From CAVRGQ01 sp963720785 (lineage in GTDB: Bacteria > Actinomycetota > Acidimicrobiia > IMCC26256 > DASPTH01), in the NCBI GenBank assembly GCA_963720785.1, contig CAVRGQ010000008.1, positions 682,001 through 746,000 of the forward strand: a stretch of 64,000 nucleotides of DNA, read 5' to 3'. The notes under the pieces were generated by a model that did no database searches, was not told where the DNA came from, and worked only from the letters and a program-made list of their open reading frames with translations. The translations under genes were made by a program, and so were the position numbers. Positions 54,297 through 63,991 of the stretch are shown here, in pieces (within the stretch, counting starts at the first letter, position 1; each line of letters opens with the position of its first letter).

Positions 54297-55413
54297 CTAC
54301 TCGTCCCACCACGGGCTGTTCGTCAACCGTTCGGGACCGGCGGCGGTGACCACCACCACATCCTGCCCCGTGATCGTGCCGACCGCGAGGTCGGTGACCG
54401 ATGCGGTGACCGCGAGCACCGCGCCCTCGGGCAGGGTCGTGGCCGCGGCGGTGAGGGGCAGATCGCGCACGACGAGCGGGTCGTCGAGCCCGAGGCCGAT
54501 GCCGCGGGCGATCGGCCCGGCGGGAACGACCTCGCCCGCCGCGGCGTAGGCCGCGAGGAGCGCATCGGCGGTCACGCCCACGCGGCACGCATCGACCAGT
54601 CGCACCGACAGCTCGTGGCACCGACGGAACAGGTCCCGGGCACCGGCGCCGTGCCCGCGCGTCCCTGCCACCCAGGTGCGTCCGACCTCCCCGGTGTAGC
54701 CACCCACGACGACCCCCGCGTCGAACGCGACGAGGTCACCCGTGCGCACCCGTTCGTCGCGCCCGGAACGCGCGCGCGAGGTGATGCGCGCAATGTCCTG
54801 GGTGGCCGGCGTCGTGATTCCCTGTGAGGCCATCGAGTCCATGAACACACCAGTGAGCTCGCGCTCGCTGATGCCCGGCCGCAACTCGGCGATCGCGCCT
54901 CCGAGCGCGGTCTCCGCGATCGCGATGGCGCCGCGGATCGCCGTGATCTCCTCGGGCGTCTTCGTGCGGCGCGCCCGCGCGCAACGCGGGCTCACCGTCG
55001 ACCAGCTCGGCGCCGGGGAACGCGAGAGGGAGCAACTTTGCGAACAACGGCGACAGTGCGTCGGTGCCGACCCGCCGCGGCGCGGCCGACTCGTTGATGC
55101 GCTGCAGCGCGGTCACGAGGTTCATCGGATCCCACGTGAGCCCGTAGAGGTGGTCGTGGGGGATCTCCTCGGGCACGCCTTCGTCCCAGGTGCTGAGGAG
55201 GTGGACGGCGCCGGTGGCGCGCACGAGCACCCCGCTCGGGCTGAACCCGCGCGGACCCGCGTTCCAGAGCAACGGCGCGCCGGCGACGTAGCGGACGTTG
55301 GCGGGTCGCCCGAGCACGAGCACGTCGAGGTCGGCGTCGGCCATCGCCGCGACGGCCCGGTCGCGGCGGCCGTAACGCAGCGCGCGTTCGTCGGGCAGGA
55401 GGTCGGTCGGCAT
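54297..55413 (-). CDS. M24-family protein with degenerate metal site (one frameshift)
   Basis: Aminopeptidase P/creatinase-fold protein, about 372 aa, ATG 55413 (MPTDLLPDERALRYG). The N-terminal creatinase-N domain (VLVLGRPANVRYVAGAPLLW) changes frame near 54975 into the M24 domain (TPEEITAIRGAIAIAETAL). The metal ligands are largely lost: the first Asp is kept (VAFDAGVVVGG), the second reads GE for SD, the His position reads ARGIGLGL, and both Glu positions read VTAS and GQD. It is therefore probably a non-catalytic partner of the intact M24 enzyme encoded 5 bases upstream. Confidence 0.85.
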
Positions 55414-55418
55414 GGGCG

Positions 55419-56693
55419 TCAGTCCCCGTACGGGTCGTAGGGATAGTCGGTGAGATCCCGGTAGCCGTCGTCGGTGACGACGTACACGTTCTCGGAGCGG
55501 TAGCCCCCGTGGCCCTCGTCCCACACGACCGGCTCGAGCACCACCACGGTCCCGGCCTCGAGCACGAGTGCCGCGTCGAAGGCGTCGCCGAGGTCGCTGC
55601 CGATGAAGGGCATCTCCGCACTGTCGAGGCCCATGCCGTGCGCGAGGTAGAAGTGGGCCATCCACGGCGTGTCGGCGGCGCAACCTGATTCGACGCCGGC
55701 CGCACGCGCGGCGGCGGTGAGGTCGGCACCGGTGGCACCCGCGCGCAACACGCCGAGGGCGGCGTCGTTGATCGCCCGCCACTGCTCGTACTGCGCCTGC
55801 TGGCGCGCCGACGGCTCGCCACCCACGATCCAGGTGCGGCCGAAGTCGGTGTGGAACCCGCCGAACAGCATGCTCGTGTCGACCCACAGCACGTCGTTCG
55901 CCGCGAGCTCGCGCTCGGTGGTGAGCAACGGGCACGCAATGTCGCCGTTCACGGTCCAGGGCAGATCGCCCCGCCGGTCGGGCATGACCTGCCAGATGGG
56001 ATCGAGGATGTTCGCGTCCGCGCCGAGCTCGAAGGCCCGGTGCAGGAACCGCGCGGTGAGATCGGTCTGGTGCATTCCGGGCGCGAGGTGGAGTTGTACG
56101 TCGGCCATCGCCTCCTCGGCGATCCAGAGGCCGTGGCGCATCACCGCCAGCTCGTCGGGCGTCTTCACGAGCCGGGCGGCGCCGAGCACGTCGCCCGCCG
56201 CGCGCGGCGGCCACTCCGCGAAGAGGAGCGAGTGGTTGCGGTGCATCGCTGCGGTCACGTCGTCGACCGCGACCACGGCACTCGCAGGCACGCCCGCGAG
56301 CAGCCCGGCAAGGTCCGCGGCGAAGGCCTCGACCCCCTCGTCGAAGTCGAGGTACACCGGCCCGTGCACGTGATCGTCGTCGAGCCCGACGCCGCGCTCG
56401 GCCGGCGAGGCGCCGGCATCGCGGAACGGCGTGAAGAGGTGCGGCTGGTCGTCGCCCGCCACCACCACCGCCACCGGGCGCTCCACGTTGGCGCGCCCGG
56501 CGTCGGCGAGCGGCCAGGTGGCGCCGGTCGCGTACGTGACGTTGCCGGTCGCGAGCAGCACGAGCGCATCGACGCCCTGCGCGGCCATTCCCGCGCGCAA
56601 GCGGGCGTTGCGATCGGCCTGCATGCGCTCGACGTCGTACGTCGTCAGCGCGTCGATGCCGTCGATGGTCGCAGTCGTGTCGGTCGTCGCCAC
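55419..56693 (-). CDS. M24-family metallopeptidase-fold enzyme (creatinase/aminopeptidase P-like)
   Basis: 424 aa, ATG 56693. All five metal ligands visible: LWVDTSMLFGG (Asp), FHTDFGRTW (Asp), YLAHGMGLDSA (His), VVVLEPVVW (Glu) and YRSENVYVV (Glu). The N-terminal domain carries VLLATGNVTYATGATWPL. Members include creatinase, proline-specific aminopeptidases and DMSP lyase DddP; the substrate here is unknown. First gene of the five-gene operon; an 18-base promoter motif shared with 58042 lies 46 bases upstream. Confidence 0.9.
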   Translation of the reverse strand: MATTDTTATIDGIDALTTYDVERMQADRNARLRAGMAAQGVDALVLLATGNVTYATGATWPLADAGRANVERPVAVVVAGDDQPHLFTPFRDAGASPAERGVGLDDDHVHGPVYLDFDEGVEAFAADLAGLLAGVPASAVVAVDDVTAAMHRNHSLLFAEWPPRAAGDVLGAARLVKTPDELAVMRHGLWIAEEAMADVQLHLAPGMHQTDLTARFLHRAFELGADANILDPIWQVMPDRRGDLPWTVNGDIACPLLTTERELAANDVLWVDTSMLFGGFHTDFGRTWIVGGEPSARQQAQYEQWRAINDAALGVLRAGATGADLTAAARAAGVESGCAADTPWMAHFYLAHGMGLDSAEMPFIGSDLGDAFDAALVLEAGTVVVLEPVVWDEGHGGYRSENVYVVTDDGYRDLTDYPYDPYGD

Positions 56694-56739
56694 GCGCTCG
56701 GATCCCCCCTCGTAGGCTGCCCTCGGGCCGCGCCGCAGT

Positions 56740-56757
56740 TTTAGTTTGATATCGTAA
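56740..56757 (-). promoter_or_regulatory. Shared 18-base promoter motif, copy 1
   Basis: Read on the minus strand it is TTACGATATCAAACTAAA, identical at 16 of 18 positions to the plus-strand motif at 58042-58059. It stands in an AT-rich island between the divergent M24 operon (ATG 56693) and VOC gene (ATG 56781). Confidence 0.75.
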
Positions 56758-56780
56758 GATTGTCAACGTCGGGGGAATCG

Positions 56781-57265
56781 ATGGGCGTCTTCAACCACAT
56801 CGGGCTCGTGGTGCGCAACCTCGCGCGGTCGCAGCGCTTCTACGAGGAGGTGCTCGGCTTCACTGCCTGGTACGGCGACGCGATCCCCGACCAGGCCACC
56901 ACAAAGCTCTTGGTGCTCGAACCGCCGCTCGACGTGCACGTCGTGTACCTCACGCTCGACGGCTTCGTGCTCGAGCTCATGCACTACGGCGCGCCCGGCG
57001 CGCTTCCCCGCTCGAAGCGTCGCCGCCGCGCACGATGGCCGAGACCGGGCTCTCGCACCTCTCGGTGTCGGTCGCCGACATCCGCGCGACGGCCCAGCTC
57101 GCGGTCCAGCACGGCGGTGCGATCGTCGAGGAGTCCGATGTGGGGGTGGCACTCCTCGTGCGCGACCCCGACGGTCAGATGATCGAGTTGCTCACCGCCG
57201 CCTACCCAGTGCGGCGAACCCAGGTACCGCGCCCGAACGCGGGCCCGAACGAAGGCATCAGTTGA
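56781..57265 (+). CDS. VOC-family (glyoxalase/dioxygenase fold) protein (one frameshift)
   Basis: About 161 aa. ATG 56781 (MGVFNHIGLVVRNL) is preferred because GGGGGAA lies just upstream; TTG 56760 is possible. First beta-alpha module: RFYEEVLGFTAWYG, LELMHYG. Near 57030 the frame changes to GLSHLSVSVADIRATAQLA and VGVALLVRDPDGQMIELLT, the second module with the typical metal-binding Glu. Could be an epimerase, isomerase or extradiol-like enzyme. Its TGA overlaps the next ATG by one base. Confidence 0.82.
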
Positions 57266-57723
57266 TGGAACCCACTCCCCTCCACCATGACGCGCTCTTC
57301 CACACCGGCATCGTCGTCGACGACCTCGCGGCCGCGGCCGCGGAGATGGGCGCACAACTCGGCGTCACCTGGCACGAGGGCGGCGGCGAGGTGTTGCTCG
57401 TCACCGCCGACGGCGCCGCCCTCACGAAGACCGCGTACGTGCTGTCGAAGGAAGGCCCGCACCACCTCGAACTGGTGCAGTCCGTGCCGGGCACGCTGTA
57501 CACGCCCAGCCCCGGACCGCGCGGCCACCACCTCGGCTACTGGACCGACGACGTGCGCGCCGCGTCCGCCGCGCTCGAGGCGCAGGGCCTGCCGCTCCAC
57601 ACGAGCATGTGCTTCGGCAGCGCCGACGCCCCACCCATCTGCGCCTACCACCGGGCCGGCGACGGCTTCTTCGTGGAGTTGGTCAGCACCAAGATGCGCA
57701 AGGTCCTGCTCCCCGACGACTGA
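57265..57723 (+). CDS. VOC-family protein
   Basis: 152 aa, ATG 57265, overlapping the previous stop (TGATG). Features: HTGIVVDDLAAAAAEM, HHLELVQSVPGTLYTP, HHLGYWTDDVRAASAALEAQ and DGFFVELVSTKM with His and Glu metal ligands. Paired VOC genes may encode a heteromeric enzyme such as a methylmalonyl-CoA-epimerase-like isomerase, which would fit a CoA pathway. Confidence 0.87.
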   Translation: MEPTPLHHDALFHTGIVVDDLAAAAAEMGAQLGVTWHEGGGEVLLVTADGAALTKTAYVLSKEGPHHLELVQSVPGTLYTPSPGPRGHHLGYWTDDVRAASAALEAQGLPLHTSMCFGSADAPPICAYHRAGDGFFVELVSTKMRKVLLPDD

Positions 57724-57765
57724 GGCACCGTCGCCGGCGCGGGTGTCCTTGCTGCTTGCCACGAA

Positions 57766-58002
57766 GTGCCCGATACTGCCCGGATGCTCTCACGGATGCG
57801 GGCCGCAGCACCGCGGGTCCTCGTCACTTTCGGGGTGTTCTTCATCCTGTTCGCGCTCGTGGCCCAGAGCCGCCAGGACGATGGAACGACGCAGGGTGAC
57901 ACGACGGCAGCGATAATGCTGGCCGTGGCCGGCGTCGTCTCGATCGGCGCAGCAGGCCTGATCGGATGGTTGGATCGGGACCGTCAGTCCTCCGATTGGT
58001 GA
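57766..58002 (+). CDS. Small two-helix membrane protein
   Basis: 78 aa from GTG 57766, or 72 aa from ATG 57784 (MLSRMRAAAPR). Two hydrophobic segments, VLVTFGVFFILFALVA and IMLAVAGVVSIGAAGLIGWL, joined by a polar SRQDDGTTQGD loop, with an Arg-rich N-terminus. No family recognised. The spacing and same-strand position after the VOC genes are compatible with co-transcription. Confidence 0.6.
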   Translation: MPDTARMLSRMRAAAPRVLVTFGVFFILFALVAQSRQDDGTTQGDTTAAIMLAVAGVVSIGAAGLIGWLDRDRQSSDW

Positions 58003-58041
58003 GTCAGCCGCACCTGGCGCGTGAGGCAACCTTGCGAGACA

Positions 58042-58059
58042 TTACGATGTCGAACTAAA
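58042..58059 (+). promoter_or_regulatory. Shared 18-base promoter motif, copy 2
   Basis: TTACGATGTCGAACTAAA on the plus strand, 53 bases upstream of amidohydrolase ATG 58113. Same orientation relative to its gene and nearly the same distance as copy 1 at 56740-56757. Confidence 0.75.
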
Positions 58060-58112
58060 TTGCTGGTTCGGCAAGATCGCGGCGCCAGGCCGCGACCGGG
58101 GGGAGACTGCGC

Positions 58113-59300
58113 ATGGCCACCGTCCTGTACCCGTCCGAGGGGCTCGGCGCCCCGAAGGACCGCTCCGGGCACGCCACCGCCGAGGCCCTCGGCCTGCCGG
58201 CGGGCACCGACGTGTTCTCCGCCGACAACCACATCTCCCTCGCCGACGACATCTTCTTCGAGCGGTTCCCCGCGTCGCTCCGCGACAAGGCACCACGGGT
58301 GATCTACGAGGACGACGCGTGGACGCTGGCGATCGGCGGCCGCGGCTTCCTCCCACCGGCGTTCACGTCGGTGTTGCAGCAGTACGACCCGTGCGCCGGC
58401 TCCAACACCGGCGACCTCGACGCCCGCCTCGCCGAGCTCGCGGCCGACGGCACCACGCGCGAGCTCGCGTTCCCCAACGCCATGCTCGGCCTCATGGGCT
58501 ACCCCGACCTCGAGATCCGCGACCTCGCCTTCCGCGTCTACAACGAGTACGTCGCCGAGCTGCAGGAACGCGCGCCGCGACGCTTCTACGCGGTGGGCCT
58601 GGTCAACTGGTGGGACACCGAAGGCACCCGCCGCAGCCTCACCGAGATGAAGGCCCTCGGCATCCGCACGTTCTGGATGCCCCTCAAGCCCGGTGCCCAC
58701 GAGGACGGCACGCCGATCGACTGCAACAGCGACCGCATGCGCGGCTTCTGGGAAGCGGTCGAGGAGTCGGGGCTGCCGATCGCACACCACATCGGTGAGG
58801 GCCCGATTTCGTCGCCCTGCTCGCACAACGGCCTTGCGGTGAGCATGGTCCACCAGGCCGCGCCGTTCCGGGAGATGTTCGCCCGCTACACGCTCGGAGG
58901 CCTGCTCGACCGCCACCCCGGCCTGCGCATCGGCTGGTTCGAAGGCGGCATCAACTGGGTGCCCGCGGCGATCCAGGACACCGACCACATGCACGCGTCG
59001 TTCCGCCACATGCTGGACGCCGACGTCGAGCACGACGCGCGCCACTACTGGGACCGGCACATGTGGTCGGCGTTCATGGTCGATCCGCTCGGCCTCGAGC
59101 TGGTCGACCGCATCGGCGTCGACAAGGTGATGTGGTCCTCCGACTACCCCCACAACGAGAGCACCTTCGGGTACTCCGAGCGCTCGGTCGCCCAGGTCGT
59201 CGACACGCTCGGCGTCGACGACGCGCGCAAGGTGCTCAACGACAACGTGTGCGACTTCCTCGGCCTCACCGCCGACGAGCGCCAGAGCGGCATGCAGTGA
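58113..59300 (+). CDS. Amidohydrolase-2 family metal-dependent hydrolase (paralogue 4)
   Basis: 395 aa, ATG 58113 with ribosome site GGGGGAG (58099-58105). VFSADNHISLADDIF (DxH site), LPIAHHIGEGPISSP, IGWFEGGINWVP and MWSSDYPHNES carry the metal and catalytic residues. First gene of the amidohydrolase-crotonase-Rieske-ligase operon; its TGA overlaps the GTG of the crotonase gene. Expected to act on a carboxylated or ring-cleaved intermediate. Confidence 0.93.
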   Translation: MATVLYPSEGLGAPKDRSGHATAEALGLPAGTDVFSADNHISLADDIFFERFPASLRDKAPRVIYEDDAWTLAIGGRGFLPPAFTSVLQQYDPCAGSNTGDLDARLAELAADGTTRELAFPNAMLGLMGYPDLEIRDLAFRVYNEYVAELQERAPRRFYAVGLVNWWDTEGTRRSLTEMKALGIRTFWMPLKPGAHEDGTPIDCNSDRMRGFWEAVEESGLPIAHHIGEGPISSPCSHNGLAVSMVHQAAPFREMFARYTLGGLLDRHPGLRIGWFEGGINWVPAAIQDTDHMHASFRHMLDADVEHDARHYWDRHMWSAFMVDPLGLELVDRIGVDKVMWSSDYPHNESTFGYSERSVAQVVDTLGVDDARKVLNDNVCDFLGLTADERQSGMQ

Positions 59301-60296
59301 GCGGGCAACCGGTCCCGCCGGCCGAGGAGATCGTCCTCTACGAGAAGGACCCGGCCACCAAGATCGCGACGATCACGTTCAACCGGCCCGAGCACCTCAA
59401 CTCGGCCACCATCGGCGCACGCCTCCGCTACGCGAACCTGCTGCACCGCGCGAACGTCGACGACGACGTGAAGGTGCTCGTGATCCGCGGCGCCGGCGAG
59501 GACTTCGGTTCCGGCGCGGACCTCCCGGAGCTCGCCGCGCTGCAGGCCATCTCGCCCGACGCGGCGCTCGAGCGCGGAGCTCGGCGTCGACGAGCACGAC
59601 GTGACGTTCCCACCCCGGGAGTCGTACCGCGCCAACGCGACGCTCACGCAGTGGTACGCCGACGGGCGCTCGGGGTGTCGCACCCTCGCCGAGTTCAAGA
59701 AGATCAGCATCGTCGAGGTCAAGGGCTACTGCTACGGCTGGCACTTCTACCAGGCGGCCGACGCGGACCTCGTCGTCGCCTCCGACGACGCGCTCTTCGG
59801 CCACCCGGCGTTCCGCTACGCGGGCTGGGGCCCGCGCATGTGGGCCTGGGCGATGACGATGGGCATCCGCAAGTTCCAGGAGATGGTGTTCACCGGTCGC
59901 CCGTTCACCGCCGCGGAGATGGCCGACTGCAACTTCGTGAACAAGGTCGTGCCGCGTGCCGATCTCGAGGCGGAGACCGCGAAGTTCGCCGACGCGTGCT
60001 CGAAGTCGCGGCCCACCGACGCGGTGGTCATGCAGAAGATGTTCTTCATGATGATGAAGCAGTACCAGGGCGAGTACATGGGCAGCCTGCTCACGTCGTT
60101 CCTGGAGTCGATGGGCAGCCGCGTGCACCCCGACCGCGGCGACCTGATGCTCGGCGGCGACGTCTACGCCGGCGGTCTCGGCAACGCCGTGCGGGCCAAC
60201 GACGACCAGTTCCCGCCCGACTTCCGCCTGAGCAAGCGCGGCCGGGAGAAGCCCGCGGAGAGCGCCACCACGAATGGTGAAGGAGATCCGGCATGA
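59297..60296 (+). CDS. Enoyl-CoA hydratase/isomerase-like crotonase (one frameshift)
   Basis: About 332 aa from GTG 59297. N-terminal EKDPATKIATITFNRPEHLN and VIRGAGEDFGSGADL in one frame; near 59575 the frame moves to ELGVDEHDVTFPPRESYRAN. The second oxyanion region is unusual: VKGYCYGWHFYQAADADLVV has GW where GG is normal. FTGRPFTAAEMADCNFVNKV follows. The fold is certain; the reaction may be a C-C hydrolysis or isomerisation rather than hydration. Overlaps the Rieske ATG by 4 bases. Confidence 0.85.
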
Positions 60297-61653
60297 CGAT
60301 CGACGACACGAGCGTCACCCGCGGCGAGCACTGGTACCAGGCGCTGCTCGACACCGACAGCCGACCCGTACCCGACAGCCTGCGCGCCACCTCGGTGGGA
60401 CCGCTCGACGGTGTCGACATCGCGCCGTCGGAGTTCTTCGACCCCGGCTTCCACCGGCTCGAGATGACGCACATGTGGAACCGGGTGTGGCAGATGGCGT
60501 GCCGCGAGGAGCAGCTCGCCGCGCCCGGCGACACCGTGGTCTACGAGATCGGCGACGCGTCGCTGATCGTCGTGCGCACCGATGGCGGCGCGATCCGCGC
60601 CTTCCACAACTCGTGCCTCCACCGCGGCACGATGCTGCGCACGCGCCCGTCCGGCAGGGTCGACTGCTTCCGCTGCCCCTATCACGGCCTCACGTGGAAC
60701 ACCGACGGCTCGCTGCGTGAGATCCCGTCGTCGTGGGACTTCCCGCAGATCGGCGACGGCGACCTGCAGCTCCCCGAGGCGCAGCGTCGACACCTGGGGC
60801 GGGTTCGTGTTCGTGAACCTCGACCCCGACGCTGCGCCACTCGCGGAGTTCCTCGAGGACCTCCCCTGGCACTTCGAGTCGTTCCCGCTCGAGGATCGCT
60901 GGACGGCGCTGCACGTGGTGCGCCGCCTCCCGTGCAACTGGAAGGTCGCGATGGAGGCCTTCATCGAGTCGTACCACGTGATGGCGGTGCACCCGCAGCT
61001 GCTCGCCACGGCCAACGACGCGCTCACCGAGTACGACGTGTACGGCAACCACGTCAGCCGCATGATGACCGCGGTCGGCGTGGCCAGCGAGCACCTCGAC
61101 CCCCCGCCCGACGACAGTGCGATCGTCGCCGAGATGCTCGGCCGCAAGGCGTCCGACCCGGTCGAGCCGATCGAGCCGGGCACCGCCCGCACGGTCCTCG
61201 CCGAGCGGGTGCGCGCGTCGCTGGAGAAGCGCACCGGCCTCGATCTCTCGAAGCTCACCGACGCCGAGCTGCTCGACGGCATCGAGTACTTCCTCTTCCC
61301 GAACCTCATGGTGTGGGCGGGCTACCTCACGCCCTTCGTGTACCGGTTCCGCCCCGAGGGCAACGACCCCGACCGGTGCATCGTCGACATCATGAAGCTC
61401 GAGCCCCTCCCGGAGAACGGCGAGCGGCCACCGCCTGCCCCCACGCGGTACCTCGAAGCGGGCGAGAGCTGGACCGACGTGCCCGAGCTCGGGGCGTTCG
61501 GGCGGGTCTTCAACCAGGACGGCGCGACCGTCGGTCGGGTGCAGCGCGGCCTGCACGCCTCGGTCGCGGCCGCGGCTCACCCTGTCGCAGTACCAGGAGA
61601 GTCGCATCCGGCACTTCCACGCGACGCTGCACGACTATCTCGGCCGTGACTGA
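60293..61653 (+). CDS. Rieske non-heme iron oxygenase, alpha subunit (two frameshifts)
   Basis: About 452 aa, ATG 60293. Rieske site HNSCLHRGTMLR and FRCPYHGLTWNTDG; then a frame change near 60788 into VDTWGGFVFVNLDPDAAPLA, and the catalytic domain CNWKVAMEAFIESYHVMAVHPQ with the Asp/His/His iron site. A second change near 61570 gives LTLSQYQESRIRHFHATLHD and the stop at 61651-61653. The layout is that of ring-hydroxylating dioxygenase alpha subunits with C-terminal extension. The stop overlaps the ligase GTG by 8 bases. Confidence 0.87.
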
Positions 61654-63198
61654 TTCCGTCCGCGACACCACGATCGCGTCGATCCTGCGCGACGCCGCCG
61701 CGCACGCGCCCGACACCTGCGCGCTCGTGGCGGGCGTCGCCGACCCGACGGAGCGCCGGCGCTGGACCTACGCCGAGGCTGCGGCCGAAGCCGAGGCGAT
61801 CGCCCGGGTGCTCGCGTCACGTCACGAGCCGGGCGAACGCATCGCGGTGCTGGCGCCGAGCCTGCCCGAGATGTACCTGCTGATGTTCGCGGCCGCGATG
61901 GCCCGCCTCGTGTTCGTGCCGATGAACCCGTTGCTGCGGCGCGCCGAGATCGAGCACATCCTGCGCCGCTCGGGCGCCGCGACCGTGTTCGCGGTCGACC
62001 AGTACCGCGGTAACGAACTGATCGGCACTCTGGCCTCGCTCCGCTCGTCGCTCCCGGATCTCCGAGGGATCGTGGACTTCGACGAGTGGCCGCCGCTGCT
62101 CGCCGAGGGCCGTGCGTCCAACCGCGAGCTGCCCCCTCCGGCACCCGACGACGTCGCCCTGCTCGTCTTCACCTCGGGGACCACCGGTGCGCCGAAGGGC
62201 GCGATGCTCGACGCACCGCGGGATGACCAACGGCTCGCGCGCTCAGCGGCGAGCGCTTCGACCTGCACCCCGGCGACGTCTACGTGTCGACCATCCCGCT
62301 GTACCACGGGGGTGGCCAGGCGGTCACCTACATGACCGTGCAGGCGCGCGCGACCGACGTGCTGCTCCCCGCGTTCGACGCGGGCCTGGTGCTCGACCTC
62401 CTCGAGTCCGAACACGGCACCCACACCGCCGGCGTGCCCACGATGCTGCGCGACCTGCTCGACGATCCCTCGGTGTCCGGGCGGGAGTTGAAGACCTTCC
62501 GCCAGGTGAGCTCGGGTGGCGCGGTGGTGCCGGCGTCGCTCGTCCGCGAGCTCGACGAGACCCTCGGCGTGCGCGTCACCATCATGTTCGGGCAGACCGA
62601 GACGGGCGGGTTCATCTCGCAGACGTTGCCCGACGACGATCCCGACGACATCGAGCACACGCTCGGCACCGTGTTCCCCCACCTCGAGGCGCGCGTGGTC
62701 GATCCCGAGACCGCTGCCGACGTCGAACGCGGCGCGCCGGGTGAACTGCTCGTGCGCGGCTGCGGGGTCATGGCCGGCTATCTCGACGAGCCCGAGCAGA
62801 CCGCCGAGGCCATCGAACCCGAGGGCTGGTTGCACACCGGCGACCTCGTCACCATGGACGAGCGCGGCTACCTGCGCATCATCGGCCGCAGCAAGGACGT
62901 CATCATCACCGGCGGCGTGAACGTGTTCCCGGCCGAGATCGAGGCCGCCATCGTGGCGCATCCCGACGTCGCCGCGGTCGCGGTGCTCGGCCTGCCCGAC
63001 GACCGGTGGGGCGAAGCGGTGGTCGCCGCGATCGTGCCCCGGCCGGGCACCACCCCCGATCCCGACGCGCTGAACGCGTTCACCCGTGAGCACCTCGCGC
63101 CCTACAAGGTGCCGAAGCGCTGGGTGTTCGTCGACGACCTGCCGCTCACGGCGTCGGGCAAGGTGCAGAAGTTCGTGCTCCGCGAGCAGCTCGCGTGA
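61646..63198 (+). CDS. AMP-dependent acyl-CoA synthetase/ligase (one frameshift)
   Basis: About 517 aa from GTG 61646. Adenylation motifs: LLVFTSGTTGAPKGAML (P-loop), then an extra G near 62210 (family GAMLTHRGMTN) shifts frame; afterwards VSTIPLYHGGGQAV, IMFGQTETGGF, GWLHTGDLVTMDERGYL and Lys in LTASGKVQKFVLRE. Activates a carboxylic acid to its CoA ester for the other enzymes of this operon. Convergent with the SDR gene. Confidence 0.9.
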
Positions 63199-63206
63199 GC
63201 AGGCGG

Positions 63207-63991
63207 TCAGTCGCCGTCGGCGTCGACCCGCAGCTTGCGCGTGTCGCGGGCGGGCGGCCCCGCAGTGGTGCCGCCGTCGACCGGCAGCACGATGCCCGTG
63301 ATCTGCGCCGCGCGGTCGCTGGCCAGGTAGAGCATCGCCTCCGCCACGTCGTGCGGGAGTGCCCTGACGCTGCAGCGGCTGCATCGCCGCGATGATCTTC
63401 GACTGGTCGAACATCACGTTGATGTCGGTGGGGATGTGCGCGGGGGCGACGCAGTTCACGCGGATGCCGTAGCGCGCCAGGTCGATGGCCAGGCACTTGT
63501 TGGCGTGCAGCACCGCCGCCTTCGCGGCGCGGTACGTCACCAGGCCGGCGCCGGCGTTGATGCCGCCGATCGACGTGGTGGTGAGGATCACGCCCCCGCC
63601 GTGGTCCTTCATGTGCCGGGCCGCGCGCTGCGCGCCGATGAGCACGCCGCGCAGGTTCACGCCCATCTCGTGGTCGAAGTCGGCGAAATCGTCGGCGAGG
63701 AACGGGGTGAAGTCACCCGCGGTCCCCGCGTTGTTGACCATCACGTGCAGCCCGCCGAACTGCGTCGACTGCGAGGTCGACCGCCGCCTGCACGTCGTCG
63801 GCCACCGACACGTCGGTGCGCACGAACGCGGCCGCGTCGCCCAGCTCTGCCGCGAACGCGGCGCCGTCGTCGGCCGCGATGTCGGCGATCACGACGTGCG
63901 CGCCCTCCTCCACGAAGCGTTCGACGATCGCGCGCCCGATTCCCCGCGCGCCGCCGGTAACGATCGCGACCTTGCCGTCGAGCTCCCCCAT
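63207..63991 (-). CDS. Short-chain dehydrogenase/reductase (two frameshifts)
   Basis: About 261 aa. ATG 63991 (MGELDGKVAIVTGG) is preferred; GTG codons at 63994 and 63997 are alternatives. TGGARGIGRAIVERF is the cofactor motif; a frame change near 63760 leads to GLHVMVNNAGTAGDF, TTTSIGG (catalytic Ser), YRAAKAA (YxxxK), and another near 63357 leads to VAEAMLYLASDRAAQITGIV and LPVDGGTT. The extra-base positions lie in AC/GC-rich runs. The gene starts 9 bases from the window edge, so its promoter is not visible. Confidence 0.88.

Noticed and set aside
57998..58033. Possible fourth copy of the palindromic element
   Set aside because: The reverse strand reads GGTTGCCTCACGCGCC at one end, resembling one arm, but the other arm does not match the family; too degenerate to include.
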